From contig CM075187.1 of the NCBI GenBank assembly GCA_037577475.1, forward strand, positions 21,916,810-21,980,809: 64,000 bases of DNA, written 5' to 3'. A model generated the notes under the pieces. That model worked only from the letters and a program-made list of their open reading frames with translations, was not told the DNA's origin and did no database searches. Position 1 is the stretch's first letter; the number at the start of each line of letters is the position of its first letter. Below are positions 1 to 13,600 of this stretch, in pieces. Both the position numbers and the translations under genes were made by a program. This stretch comes from Chaunax sp. Z400. Taxonomy: Eukaryota > Chordata > Actinopteri > Lophiiformes > Chaunacidae.

Positions 1-84
1 AATACAATGCATTTATGTTGTTGTCATGCATTTACAAAGTACAAGATGCAATCCTATGTTGTCGCTGTTGTGCTTTACTGTATC

Positions 85-200
85 TATTCAATTCAATTCA
101 ATTTATTTATATAGCGCCAAATCACAACAAAAGTTATATCGAGGCACTTTACAAAAAGAGCAGGTCTAGACCGACTCTTCATTATGGAGAGACCCGACAA
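85..200. repeat. Teleost interspersed repeat fragment
   Basis: A repeated ATTCA run leads into a TATAGCGCCAAATCACAAC core and a GGCACTTTACAAAAAGAG segment. I recognise this as a very common short interspersed repeat of teleost introns and flanks. It lies in the cnot6l intron upstream of the first visible exon. The class (SINE or MITE) is not certain and the edges are approximate. Confidence 0.55.
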
Positions 201-616
201 TCCATCTGTAGCTGTTAATGTGATTACTCATATTTCTCAGGCCCCTGATTTGGGATCCTTTTTCATGAACCGCCCCCCATTCCAAACTAATTGAATAGCC
301 GTGGTCTAAATGCTGTTCTGTGCTGTTGTTCGCTCTGAAAAGAATTATATTCTTTCTTACAAACTGAATGTAGCTCTTGTTTTGGCACGAAGAAGGTCTA
401 AAATGTTTTCAAAGGAAATAGATATTTACCACACGATTTAAAAAAAAATCAATATGGACATTAGTTTTCAATAAGACTATCTTAAGTCTTGAGTTACAGT
501 CTGTATTGTTTCCTTATTCACAAATCTTAGATGTAAAATCTGTGTTTTTCATATGAGATCTGAAAGCCGTGTCGTTTTAAAGACCATCCGTTGTACCCGT
601 GTTTGTTCTGACACAG

Positions 617-3600
617 GACGAGTGAGGAGTCTGAGCAGCTCGTTATGGACACTCACTCACCTGACGGCACTACACATCAACGACAACAATCTAACCCGCA
701 TCCCACCGGATATCTCCAAGCTGCCCAACCTGGTCTACCTGAACCTGTCGTCCAATAAGCTCCGCAGCCTGCCCGCCGAACTGGGCAACATGGTCTCTCT
801 CAGGTAGGCCGTCAGTGTGGTTGGTCCATTTTACTGTAGGAGAGTCCTGAGGTACTTGTAGGGATTTCAGGCAAGTACCACACACAGTGTAGTGAAAACA
901 TGGGAATACTGAATTCACTGCAACACAGAGCTTCATAACAGGAGAAGCCTGCATAGAAATCCACTGTGTCATCATCCTAGTCTGATCTCAGATCATGGAT
1001 CTTTTCTAACAGAGCGGACAAATACAATCACAGATTTTTAAGTAATAACTGCCTGTGTCAACAGTGCAGGGTCACTCCTAGGAAATTAGTAAGTGGAGGT
1101 AATAATCTCTGACCTCTGACCATATATGCTATAATGGTCATTTAGAGCTCCTGGGAGACGCTACAGACGGTTACACACACATTTGCTAAAAAACGCAAAT
1201 GAATGAGCAGAAAGAAAGAAATCATTGTTTTAAGACGGACTCCTTACTACTTAAAACTCATTGAGGTATGAGGCTCTGTGATGTAGAGCATCACATAAAG
1301 TAATCCTATTCTCTAACTATTCTGTTAATTTAGTTTGACAGAGCAAATATGAACATTTATTAGAAATGAATGCTTGTGGTTTTGATGGTGGTAATAATGA
1401 TAAAGATCCAACTCAAACTGTAAATACTGACTGTAGTATAGAACTATTTAGACCAGATATGAATTTAACATCTAATGTGTGTATGATAGAACGAAAACGT
1501 AACAACTAAATGACTGAGGGCCATTTTCTCTGCTTTTATTTTTTTGAAAATGGAAGCAAACAAACTCAAACTGCTTCCACTTAGTATAATTACCAACGTT
1601 TGTCCGCTTGTTTGAAGATTACACAAAAAAATAGAAGAATTTATTCTTTGGATTCATTTAAGAATTAATGTGCCAAACAATCCCAGAGTATGGAAGAACA
1701 GTGGTGATGATTAAAACACAGTGATCAAACACTCAGAAGAAAGAGGAGGATTCTGGGTGGGAATAGAAATCCCACGGCGCTCAGAAAAGCATCTCACCTC
1801 ACAAGTGACGAAACAAAGAAAAACGAAGGTGACAAGCAAACAACTGTTTTGACACCAGTAAAAAATATGTCAGTGACAGGAATTTTCCACTTTTGTAAAA
1901 GAGAGTTTGTGAAAGAAAAAGAAAAGACACGAGAATACTGATAATTCTGCACCATTTCTTGCAGGGAATTGCTTTTAAACAACAATCTTTTACGAGTTCT
2001 GCCTTATGAACTTGGAAGGCTTTTCCAGTTACAAACCTTGGGCCTGAAAGGTGAGTCTTGTCTTTTATTACTATTATCTTGGACCACAGACTCAATTCTA
2101 TAGTGTAAATGAACTTCTGACAGTTTTTTTTTTAAATTGCTGGTGAATTAAGATTAAAGAGTTGCTTTGCATAGTTGCTATTTATTAAATGGTTATTTTG
2201 CAGGAAACCCTTTGTCTCAAGACATCCTCAATCTGTACCAGGAGCCAGACGGAACCAGAAAGCTTTTGAACTACATGCTTGACAATCTAGCGGGTAAATG
2301 GCTCAGCTGCTTCACCTCACCACACAACCGTTTATTGGAACTCATGCATATTTAACCAGCAGCAACCATTTCATAGCAGGTATACTATTGTGTTTGTCCC
2401 AGACAAGTGAGCGCTTGTCCCTAATTTCCCCCTGCCCTGTTTGCAGTGCACCCAGAGCAGCTCCCCCAAAGACCTTGGATCACTCTGAAAGAGCGAGACC
2501 CAATGATTCCCACAGGTAAGTTCATCAGGCTCAAACGTAATGCATACAACAGCCTCAACTTCCTTTTGGAGTAAAGACGATTCATTATGTTGGATGTGGA
2601 ATATCTGTCTGAAAGTAATAACCTGCAACATTTGCATAATGATAAAAGTTTGTCTTGCTACCCTCCCAATGTCAGATTCGTGGGCCAGAAAACACCAGAG
2701 GAATGAAATTTAAAACTACACGGATCTTCAGTCATTTTGTAACTTCTCCACGTCGTCCTCTCTTGCAGCCGTGTTCACGGTCATGTGCTACAACGTGCTG
2801 TGCGACAAGTACGCCACGCGACAGCTGTACGGCTACTGTCCATCCTGGGCCCTCAACTGGGAGTACCGGAAGAAAGGTATCATGGAGGAAATCACCAACT
2901 GTGACGCTGACATCATCAGCCTGCAGGTAAACGAGGGACCCCCTGAGTGAAGCACATGTTTCCTTGTATTTCCTCTGTTACGTTTTCAACTTTAAACTCA
3001 CGTTCTTTCACAGGGAAAAAGCACCAAATCAGACAGTAATCAGAGCAGGAAGAAGGAAGATATGCTTTATTCAGATGTTACTACTAAATCCTTCTCTCAC
3101 TATTTGTAAAGGGCTTCAGACACTCCTCTCCTCTATCCAAGCTTATTTGCTTTACTTTACTGTACAGTTTCCCACAAATCATCTCCCTTTTTTGTCATGA
3201 CCAGTGTTTTGAGAATCTTCACTCATTCACAATCCTCCTTGCACAGTATGAATTTATAATGATTTCTGATCATATTTACCACCCTGATTCATGTTACCAC
3301 GTTTTCACTAAAGTAATTAGGATTTATGGAAGTCCATCTAATGTTTCATTTTTCCCCTCAGCATTGACAACTCCGCTCTGTCTCCCTCCCCTCACACCCA
3401 TAACCTTGGGAGTCATCCTTGATAACACCCTCTCCTTTGAACACCACATCAAACAAATCACCGCATCTGCCTTTTTCCACCTCAGAAACAAACAGTAGCT
3501 CGTCTGCACCCTTCACTCCTTCATTACATTCCGACTTGACTACTGCAACAGCATCCTTTTTTGGCACAACATCCAAAGTCCTCAATAAACTTCAGTACAC

Positions 3601-6600
3601 TCAGAACTCCGCTGCTCGCCTCCTCACCCACACTCGCCTCCCTTGACCACATCACCCCTGTGATCCAGAATCTCCACAGGCTCCCTGTCCCACAACGCGT
3701 CCAGTTTAAACTCCTTCTCCTCACCCATAAAGCCCTCCATACTTTCCATATTTAAATCATTACTCAAGACTCATCTTTTCAGATCAGCGTTTAATGTTTG
3801 ACTATTGTGTTGGATATGATGTGTGATGTGATTTGTTACTTGTTATTTTAGCTGTTTTTATTCATATTTAATATGTGTTTTGATACCTGTTTTTAACATG
3901 TTGTTTGGACCAACCAGCTGACATTAGCGTTCTACTAGCATAGCACTAAAAATGCATGTATCGGAGGACCACTCAGAATCCATACTTGTTTAGTAACTTT
4001 TTAGAGCAGAAGGCTTTCCATCAGCATCTGCAATAAAGGGCTAACTTAATATGCACATATAAAATGTACCTGCTTTTGAAGGGCTGGCGTTGCAGCAGTT
4101 CAGTCTTGCTTGAGTTAGCTTTTGATCATTAAATGCAAAGTTATCCACCCACCATCTGCCCAACCACTGACTTCAAATGATTCACTTAGCACAATTTCAG
4201 TTTTAGTAGAGCATGAAACTGATTTATTGAGTCATTCTCATCAGTGCTTTAATTACCAGTGTCTTCTGTGTGGAGCTGCACAGCTGCTATAAACTCATCA
4301 CATCAACACAACCAAGTCTTTGTCTAATAGATAAAGAGTTCAACATTACTGATTAACTGGAGTCACTTTAGATTCCTGTCTTTAGCGAATTAAACTACAG
4401 TATATTTGTTTACCTGAAATGTCCCTTTTTAACACAAATATAATGTCACAAGTTCACCAGTCCCTTTGCTTTACATAATAACTACACGTTTCAAGATCAT
4501 CTTGTCAAGTAAATTAAGGAACATTTGTTTAATTTTCAGAGGCTGAGAAGCTCAGAAAATCAGGGGGAAAAATATAATTATATTATAATTAATATTGTTG
4601 GGCCAGATTTGTTGGAAATCACGTTATTTAGGAGTTCAGAAAAACAATATAAAAATGAACAACTCTTAACGGTTATATACAAAACCCAAAATCTATGTTT
4701 GAAACGTAAAGTTAGGAAAGTTATGGATTCTTCACCAGACTTGGAAAGTGATCAATGTAAAAAAAAAAAGGAGAAATTGTATTAAAATGTTTAACCTACT
4801 ACACCGTGCATTTGAATGCATTTGAATGGTTCCACTTTTTTTTGAAAGAGTTTAAGCCCTAAGGGTGCCTTTATCTGTTGACTTGATAGATGGAAATTGG
4901 ATTCTGTTGTTCAGATAACTAAAAAGAACCTCACACGCCTCTCTTTTTGACCTTGTTTTCTTCAGTGGTATAACTTAACTCCATGGCAACACTCTTGTGT
5001 AGGCTCTGTTTCCACATACTCTCCGTATGGTTTTTATTTATTCATCAAAATAAAGACTGACCTGAACGAACATTATTTTGTATACATGCATTTAAAGGAG
5101 TCTTTTTGATCTTTTTGTTCTTGTCCTGTGTATCTGCAGGAGGTGGAGACAGAGCAGTACTACACTTTGTTTCTGGAAACACTAAAGCAGCGCGGCTACG
5201 ACGGCTACTTCTGTCCAAAGTCTCGTGCCAAACTTGTTTCTGAGCAGGAGAGGAAACACGTGGACGGCTGCGCAGTGTTCTTCAAGACTGAGAAGTGAGT
5301 TCCAGAGATATATATTTACAGAACATACAGTACAGAACATGATTTGTTCAATACACTTTATTGATGTAAAGTGATCTGAAATTTAAGTGTGAGTTTTCAA
5401 ACTGTTTCATGGGTATTTCTTCTGCTCTGTGGACACTTCTGCAGGTTTACTTTGGTCCAGAACCACACTGTGGAGTTCAACCAGGTGGCCATGGCCAACT
5501 CTGAGGGCTCCGAGGTCATGCTGAACAGAGTGATGACCAAAGACAACATCGGAGTGGCCGTTCTGCTTGAGGTCAACAAGGAAATGTTCTCCAGTGGTAA
5601 GAACAGTCAATCTGTGGGCCTTTTACAGAACATATACCTCGTCTTGTTATGTGCTGTTATCCAAGGTGACATATTTCTTTCTTTCTTTTTTCATCTTCTC
5701 AGAAACATACAGGTTTTTGTCCAGTCAGAAAACAGCACCAAACCCTCATATTATTTTTTTTCTGTTGAACAATTAATCTACTAGTAGATCCAGGACAGGT
5801 TTTACTTTAAACAGGTAATTAAATAATTGATAATTGATAATGCATAATGTATGCATGGACCCATGGATGCACTGTACCTAGAAATTGTGGCCAGAAATAA
5901 ATCGCTGACGTAGCAGTACACCTGTAAGAAGAAATTCAAAATGACCTATTTACCAAATAAATAAACGAGTGAAAGAAATTATGTATTTATGCCAAAATGT
6001 CTAATTAGTGACTTTGAATAGAATTGAACAGAATCCTCTACATTTTGTTCAAATGTTCAAAGTGAAAAAGGATGTAAGAGTGATCTGTTAGACGAGAAGG
6101 ATGCCATCTGTTTCTTTTGTTGGTTGAATATATCATACAATGCATTTTTAGCGCTTCTTTCAATAAGCTTTGCAGTGAGTGACGTGCAGAAAAGTTTTCG
6201 CTGCATCTATTTTACAGTAACCGCACAAATACAGTATAACTTAACTGTTGTGGTTGATTTATTTCCTTTTTTAGTCTTTTAATTTAAATCTATCTTTTCC
6301 ATTTGATTATTTTATTTTACTGTCACAGCACTACTTTAGTTTTTAAAGTTGCACCACAGCAATCAGCTTTTCTCTCACAAAAATAAGTCCAAGTCTGGGT
6401 TTATTTAGCCAGGGTCAGAGTTCGTTTGACTCCCTGATGAAGACCGAACATGACCGCGCCATGACAATAAAGGCAATTTAGTTGTTATAAACGCAAGCTC
6501 CTAGGAGTTTTCTTGTGATTTTTAGGGGTTTATTTTTGTGTGTCATGTGTTAACGTGTTTATAATCCCATATATATATGTATATTTGTGGCATAATCCAG

Positions 6601-8847
6601 ATTCTTCTCTGTTTCCAGGCATAAAACCACCACAGGAAAGGCAGCTGATCTTGGTGGCCAACGCCCACATGCACTGGGACCCCGAGTACTCGGACGTCAA
6701 GTTGATCCAAACCATGATGTTCCTGTCAGAGCTGAAGAGCATCGCTGAGAGGGCCTCGGGCTCCATGGCGACCGGTTCGCCAACCTCCGACCCGTCCTCC
6801 ATTCCCATCGTCCTGTGTGCTGACCTCAACTCGCTGCCCGACTCTGGTAGGGCCGTCTCACTTTTCAGGATCATTTCAGTCTTCAAAAATAATATAATAA
6901 ACTTTGGGGCCATTTTTAGGGTTTTATAAAGAATAATTAGGGATGTTATGCGGTGCGCCTTCACAATAAAATGTTACCCTTGTATGATCCAGGTGTGGTG
7001 GAATATCTGAGCAACGGAGGAGTGGCTGAGAACCACAAGGACTTCAAGGAGCTACGCTACAATGAATGTCTGACCAACTTCAGCTGCAACGGCAAAAACG
7101 GCAACTCAGACGGAAGCATCACACACAGCTTCCAGCTGAAGAGCGCCTATGACAGCAATCTGATGCCTTACACCAACTACACATATGACTTCAAGGTAAA
7201 AAAAGAAAAAGAAAAAAGGGTTGCACTTTGTCACACAGACTTACGATTGTAGTATTAAGTATTAATGGACTTCTCTGATAGTCAGTTGGTCTGTGCTTTA
7301 GTCAGCGGCATTATCAGTGGGCCTACATTAAAATGAGGATAAGGATAAGGCTTTGGATAACGTTTGAGACAACATGAACCCCTCCTATAGCAGACTGACA
7401 AACACATACCAGACAGTCATGGGGGCTGTTCCATGACATGTCAAAATTATCGAAAACAATCCTTTTCAGATAAAAATGCAGTAGCAGAATAAAGATTTAT
7501 GTTAGATCGATTTCTCCCAGGTCTAAATTATTTACTGTGTTTGACTAAAAAGCTTCGTCTTCTCTCACTGAATGTGTTCCAGATCAATACCGTAAACGTT
7601 TCCATCCTGTCTGAGGTTCATAAACCAGAGCGTTTTATCAAACATGTTTTCCCTCAAGTCTCACTGTCTACATTTTGTCCCCAGTATAAGATCCTGACTA
7701 TGAAGACTGCGATTGTACTGTGGTAGATTTTCTGACACACGCGACCCTCCAGATTTGGCCAGTAGTGCTAAAGACATCTAACTGAGACTAAAGTGTGGTT
7801 CTAAAAATTGTGTCTTTGCAAGACGGTCTTTGATAAAAGCACTGAAGCAGAACATTTTAATCTTCTTTGCCCTCTTCAGTGTCTTATTTTAAAATCGGTC
7901 TTTGGCCTTAAGATAAAATGTCAATATGACTTTATGTATGCCAGGACATTGGGGCAGTTGTACAGCTGGTTGTCTGCTAATTGGAAGGTTGCTGGTTAGA
8001 TCCCCGCCTCCTTCTGCATGTAGAAGTGTCCTAAGGCACTAAGCCACAGATTGCTCCCCATTGGCATGTGAGTGTATCTATCAGTGGCTGAAACAAACAG
8101 ATATCTCAGGGCGCTTTGGATAGGAAGTGCCGTGAATGACTGTGCATGTGAATGGGTGAATGTGGCAAGTGTTAAAAAGCACTTTGAGAAGCACTATATT
8201 CATGCAAATAGCTTTTTCATCTCCCGTTGCCCAAAACTGTATTGCGGTAAAGTTTGACATGATGGGAAATAAACTTTTTGCTTTCTTGCCAAAGGTTAGA
8301 AGTGAAGATGGCTAACAGTCTCCTGGCTGTAGCTTCATGCTGTATCAATTCTCTCATCTTGGCCTGACAATGAATAAGCACATTTCCTAAAATGTCAAAC
8401 TTCTCCTTTAATAGAAAATACAAGAAATGCATTGAGAAAAAAATAGCAATCATGTTTTGTTACATGGAAAAATGAGTCTTTTTTATTTTGCGCGAGGAAA
8501 TGCATGATCTGATTAAAAATGTGAGTATTCAGTGTCACTTTTTAAAGCTCGCTGATACAAACACGTTTCCATGACAACCCAGAACATCACTAAATAGATT
8601 TGACATCACGTTTTTCTGTCCTCAGGGCGTGATCGACTACATCTTCTTCTCTAAGACCCACATGAGTGTCCTGGGCCTCCTGGGACCGTTGGATAGCCAG
8701 TGGCTCATCGACAACAACATCACCGGCTGCCCCCACCCTCACATCCCCTCGGACCACTTCTCCCTGCTAGCCCAGCTGGAGCTGCAGCCTCACCTGCCCC
8801 ACCCCCTCAACCCCCTCAACGGGCTGCACCTGCCGGTCCACAGGTAG
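617..8847 (+). CDS. cnot6l: CCR4-NOT transcription complex subunit 6-like (deadenylase), 5' end outside window
   Basis: This gene encodes the CCR4-type poly(A)-specific 3'-5' exoribonuclease of the CCR4-NOT complex, which shortens mRNA poly(A) tails in the cytoplasm. Coding exons are 617-803, 1965-2050, 2204-2293, 2447-2515, 2769-2926, 5140-5294, 5445-5596, 6619-6846, 6993-7195 and 8626-8847 (stop TAG). All introns are GT-AG and all phases join in frame, giving 515 residues; about 43 N-terminal residues are upstream of the window. Leucine-rich repeats come first (LTALHINDNNLTRIPPDI, then LVYLNLSSNKLRSLPAEL, LLLNNNLLRVLPYELG). The endonuclease/exonuclease/phosphatase-fold domain starts at FTVMCYNVLCDKYATRQ. 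Expected catalytic residues are visible: Glu at 5140-5142 (QEVETEQ), Asp and Asn of CADLNSLPDS at 6822-6830, and Asp-His of PSDHFS at 8752-8757. Family knowledge: YLSNGGVAENH, GVIDYIFFSKTHM and PHIPSDHF fit CNOT6L better than CNOT6. No break is seen. Confidence 0.95.
804..1964 (+). other. cnot6l intron
   Basis: This GT-AG intron separates the first two visible leucine-rich-repeat exons. It is AT-rich. I see no open frame with family resemblance, no RNA gene and no clear repeat in it. Confidence 0.8.
2927..5139 (+). other. cnot6l intron carrying a LINE fragment
   Basis: This 2.2 kb intron lies just before the exon that carries the catalytic glutamate. It contains a degraded reverse-transcriptase tail of a non-LTR retrotransposon, listed separately. 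The rest, about 3.8-5.1 kb, is AT-rich with no supported gene. Confidence 0.8.
3259..3810 (+). mobile_element. Degenerate non-LTR retrotransposon (LINE), 3' end of reverse transcriptase
   Basis: Three overlapping broken frames together read as the C-terminal part of a fish LINE reverse transcriptase. They include LGVILDNTLSFEHHIKQIT followed by AFFHLRNKQ, then LNKLQYTQNSAARLLTHTR, then DHITPVIQNLHRLPVPQRV, then FKLLLLTHKALH. These are hallmark stretches of Rex1/L2/CR1-like elements; I cannot tell the clade for certain. Frame changes and stops (for example after the HLRNKQ stretch, and the loss of frame near 3640) show it is dead. It sits in the sense orientation in a cnot6l intron and is 5'-truncated, as usual for LINE copies. 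Confidence 0.85.
5597..6618 (+). other. cnot6l intron
   Basis: This GT-AG intron is AT-rich and ends in a T-rich tract before the CAG acceptor. No gene or recognisable element is seen, apart from a short ATGACAATAAAGGC stretch near 6460 that resembles the 3' end of an old retroelement. Confidence 0.7.
7196..8625 (+). other. cnot6l last intron carrying a SINE
   Basis: This 1.4 kb GT-AG intron separates the last two coding exons. A tRNA-derived SINE lies in its middle, listed separately. The remainder is AT-rich with no supported gene. Confidence 0.8.
7947..8206 (+). mobile_element. tRNA-derived SINE, teleost type
   Basis: The head resembles a tRNA gene: a GGGGCAGTTGTACAGCTGG start, then a box-B-like GCTGGTTAGATCCCC. 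The body that follows (TGTCCTAAGGCACTAAGCC, GATTGCTCCCCATTGGC) ends in AAAAAGCACTTTGAGAAGCACTATATTCATGC. I recognise this as an abundant teleost SINE family with a GCGCTTTGAG...GCGCTATAT tail. The box A region is short of several bases, so it is an old inactive copy and not a tRNA gene. It is in the sense orientation within a cnot6l intron. Confidence 0.75.
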
Positions 8848-10650
8848 TGCAGCCCAAAAGAGTCCCATCCACCCTTCTTACCCCACCTTCAAACACTGTC
8901 CTCCCCCTTCAGCTTTATACAGGACCCTGTACAGTTTACCAATCATACAAAAACTCAGACACCATCCGACCCCTCCAACCCTAAGACACACCCACCCTAA
9001 AGGAGTGAAGTATTCGCTTGTTTGTTGCTCCTCTTTGTGTTTTTGCACACTGTAAATGTTTCATTTGACATTTTCTTACTCCCCTTGAAAGGCTTGTTAC
9101 CAAATGTTGTGCATAGGTTGAAGTTTGTTACGGTAACCCCCCACTGTCAGCTGGTGTTTTTGTTTTTAGACATGATCGAGACCACTTGTAGATTCTGCTC
9201 CGACAACAACAAACCTTAACTGATATTGTCAACTTTTTAAAGATAAATCAAATTCACAAATGTCAGCAGTTCAGCCGAATTTCATCTTCAATTCTTTTCT
9301 CATTTTGCACAGCTTTAAAAAAAAAAACCAAATCTCTAGAGTGAAAACACAGCATGATCAAATTAATCCTGCACCGCAACATGTGCGTTGTGTTAAAGTC
9401 TATAGAACTGGAACCTGGTATTGCACTCACGTTAAGTGACAGGTATTTTATTCAAAGGAGGAACACTAAACAGAATCTAAGTCAGGAATGTTGTTAGAGG
9501 ATTTGAAAAGTGAGTTTTACTTTTGTAAACACAGGTCCATATTTCAATTTGGAAACACCAAAATACTTCATTCAACTACATGTGAGAAATACCTGTGATT
9601 TTTAGGTTAAAAAGTACGGATTTGGGTGTTTTAAAAAGTTATGTATTGCATTGTAACACTAAATTGTTGTGTTTTATATGGTAACTCGAATATGAAAGCA
9701 TCTCATGCTGCAGGCCTTCTGAATCTTTTGTCACATAACAGCACTGATAATATTGATGACAGATTGTTTAGGGAGGCGTTCAGATCCAACACTTAGTATC
9801 CTGTGTAACTCAGTGGAAACTCAAAAGCTGCCTCACTGTGCTGCATGGTCGTTACTGAGCTACTACGATCACCTCTATGAATTTCTCCTTCTGTAATACG
9901 GGTCTCGTACCTCTCTTCTATCATCACTTACTATTTTAAAGGTATTCATTTGAATCTTAGCCAATTCAAGCTCTCTGTAGTTTAATAGATGCAACTTGTT
10001 TTCAGAAGGACTATGAAGCGATAGAATAGTCAACTTAGGCCGAGCGATCAAATCCCACGTTTTTGTAAACTTTGCAGCCACATTAGCCCCCAGTCCGTGA
10101 CTTGCTTTGCAAAGAATATTTTAAGACATGAAGTATATTCATGACGCAAACCTGACATTGACCAACAATGAGCTTTTACACTTTTAACTTATGAATTTCT
10201 GCTTTTTGAACGCTCAAGGGCTTAAAGGTGGGATTTGGAAGATATGGAGAAATTTTGAATTTAAAGCTTTCAAACAGAATGTGAGGACAGAACCGTGTCA
10301 TCGTTATGTCAAAGGTGTTGTGTATTTTGTTGCAGAGATATCGACTGAACCAGCAGGCCCCCGGCCCGTCCTGTCTCATGATACCACTTTGTGGTAGTTT
10401 GAGCTGAGAGATGTGTACGAGCAGCAAGTTTGAAAAGACCCACGAGTTCTTTTAGCGTTTGGTCCAGGAAGTGAAGGAAGCAAAATTTCAAGAAAGGAAA
10501 TATTCCTGCAGCTTCTTCCCTGAGTAAACAAAAAAACACAATCGTACGTCTTCTAGAATTCAAGTTTTTCTCTTTTACCAAACTAAGATGAGCTTAGTTG
10601 CCTTTTTAACTCGTCGTAAAACACACTTTTCGTTCGGACATGAATAAAAT
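8848..10650 (+). other. Probable cnot6l 3' UTR
   Basis: Sequence after the TAG stop carries no other gene. A double poly(A) signal (AATAAAATAAA) at 10643-10653 is followed by GT-rich DNA and is the best candidate for the transcript end. A UTR of ~1.8 kb would be normal for this family, whose UTRs are long. Longer isoforms running past 10.65 kb cannot be excluded. Confidence 0.5.
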
Positions 10651-10653
10651 AAA
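10643..10653 (+). terminator. Candidate polyadenylation signal of cnot6l
   Basis: Two overlapping AATAAA/ATAAAG-type hexamers (TGAATAAAATAAAGC) are followed within 30 bases by a TGTGTTT stretch. That is the arrangement expected of a vertebrate cleavage site. No transcript evidence is available. Confidence 0.45.
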
Positions 10654-13600
10654 GCTCACTAAAATGGCCTGTGTTTCAACAATCACCTCTAGGGATCTGA
10701 ATAAATAGTTTCACCGAGTAAGATGTGAAAATATTCCGGTGTTATACGCCGTTTCCGCCCCTGCTGATGCCCGACTCACTCGCTCCTATGTCGCATCACC
10801 TCATTCCTTATAGTGCTTGTCGGAGCCGCTTTAAATCACCTCTGTACTGTATCCCGTGTTGTCTGTGTCGTTGGCTTCCACCAGTCTCAGAGGCTGTGGT
10901 CCCAGTCTGTCCAGCTGTGATTACTGGGAGCCTGGTTGTGCTGAGCCCTGTTGACCGCGGTGGCTCCACACATGATGTAAGATCTCAATCCAGGCACAGT
11001 CCAGTCAACTATGGGGCTTCTAGTTCCACTGCTAACTGAGTTAATGGTACCTTCAGCTACAACCAAATACAACTACAGCAAACAGTATAGTGAGCAGCAG
11101 TTTGCAGTTACTCCGATCATATGCTGCCACCTACAGTGTTGTAGCTACCTTTGAATTCTGAACATATTTTACAAGCTTCCCCTTTATGAGAACTGTCCTG
11201 ACTGGACCAAGAATTTCCCCAGAATGAGTGACACATGCTCGGTCGATAACACCATAATATTTATTCACTGGCCAGAGAAAAAACTTCCTGAGAAAAATCT
11301 GCTAATTTGCAACATGGAGCTGAATGTATTTACCAAAGGCTCACTGTGAAGCGCTTGTTGGAGCCTCTTAATGCAAGACTCCTGTGGACTCTAAACTTAG
11401 TATATTTGTTTCCGTTGAATAGAGCTAATAGCCCTTTATCCAAGTTGTAACTCAGGGCTATGCTATGCATCCAGCAGTACCTCTAAAATGACAGGCTCTC
11501 GGAGTCAGATCGTACAAGCAAAAAACCAAACAGGAAGCTATTCTGAAAATCTATTATAAGCACAGGTGATCTATGTAATTAGATACATATATGTTGTTGT
11601 TGTAGAATTCCCATGTTTTTCTGCATATTTTTCTTTTACAAAACTGCTACTGCACTTTTGCTCCATTTCCAAAAAAGAATAACTACGGATCATCACATTG
11701 GTCTCTTTTTTGAGTCGTCAGAGGATGCCGGAATTGTTCAGATAAATTTGGTTTAGAGACACTCTGGAGTTTTTAAACATTGTCATTTGATTTTGTTTTA
11801 TGGCTTTTAAGAGAAGCTCAAGCATCAATGTGGGATCGACAGAATAAACCAATGCAGGATACGGACTGGGTATCAATACTTTCATGATTATGTTACAGTA
11901 GTTTCAGTACCAATACAAACATTATACACCTTCTCAATGTTTTTGAATATTGTGAAATAAGAATTGAATAAGTGATTTGTGTACAAAAAGCCTTTTTCCC
12001 TGTACAAAACGGTCCTGACAATAGCTAATGTTGTCTAAAGCAGTCATTCCAAACCCAAACAATTAACAGAGCAGAAAACAAGAAAAATCTATAAAAAAAA
12101 TTTGTTTTCGGCGACTTTTCTCCAAGTTCAGACACACAACCTGCGACAGGCGGCAAGAGGAGAGAGTTAGGAACCACAGTTATAACAGTGACTGCTTTTT
12201 GTAGAATGAAAATCAAAAATGTATTGATTTAAATATAAGACAGAAGCAATAGTTGAAGACATATCAGCATCTGATTAGACTTTTGATGCCAGCTTTTCAG
12301 TCCTGTTTTCTATACTTACTGACTTTTGATGGGCAGAAAAAATGGTTTGATACCCAGCCCTGTCTCTGCTGCCTTCACATTCACACGGTGTTGAACATAT
12401 CTGGCACATTCTCCGCTGTGGTGGCAAGTTAACCCTGCCTGTTTGTGATTGAATTAAGTAAAAAGCTTTTGCTCTGTTCAAAAAGCCATAATTTGGGGAT
12501 GAATGGTGTCGGCATAACATGATACCCGATGACCTTAGCTTTAAATCACAGATCAGTTTTACCGACCTGGACAGGCGGTATCTGCTTTGCTTCATTTGCA
12601 CGATTTGACCCTAACACCAATGAATTACACCTCCAGTTGTTGTGGAGTTGATGAAGTCTATCTTTGTGAGCATTTTGAGGCCTATACTTCACTCCTGCAT
12701 TCACCTTGCTGGGTTTTCTGAGTTTAAACGACAGCTGTACATAAATTAAATGACCTTTGATGACGGGGCGTCTTTCACTTCTGTGAGGGGAATGTACCAT
12801 TCTCCAATAACGGGGCGTACTTTTTCTCACAAATCAAAGATGTACTAATGTTTTGTTTTGTTTTCTCTGATGCACTACATACAACCTCCACCTGTCTCTG
12901 ACACTCTTGTCCAACTTTGTTTTTGAACTACGGGCATTTTTTGTCTCTAACATGCAGTCTTTCAATTGGTACTTTGTCAGTATTACCAAGTTTTTGACAA
13001 AAAAAGATAAATGTTCTAGGTTTAAAAGCAATTTGTCTCAAAGGCTTTTATTTCTCCAGTGCACCATTCAATGTTTTTAACACTGAGATCATGCTTAAGT
13101 AAAATTATTTTGTTTTTTTGGTTGTTTTTTTTCCCCCAAACTTGTTTTTCCATTTTCCTTTTCATGTCTCTCTTCACACAAATCATCCAACATCCACAGC
13201 CTCATCTTTAATGTCCAATAACATTACCTATACACATTTGACCTGCTAATTCTGTCTCTGTAGAGCGCAAATCATCCTTCTGCCTACAAACAACGTGCCT
13301 AGTTTGTACAATTTCTTCAACAGCAGCACTGCCCATGAGACCAAGACGCACAGAGATTAACCCACCGCCGCCATCATCATCATCCATGCATCCATCCATT
13401 CAGTCATTTACCAGATACCTCAAATGTACACTCATTAGTTGTTTTGCAATTTTTCTGTGCAAAAAGTTGCCCAGAATTATCACAACCGTCATCACATGCA
13501 TTTCCTGAATGTAAATATCATTGTTGTTCAATATCTGACTCCACTGTTGAGTTAATTCTGCCTGATTTTACATGAGGTTATTAGTCTTTGGTGGCCAATA

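Noticed and set aside
7947..8020. tRNA gene at the SINE head
   Set aside because: Box A is damaged, no cloverleaf can be completed, and the SINE body follows directly.
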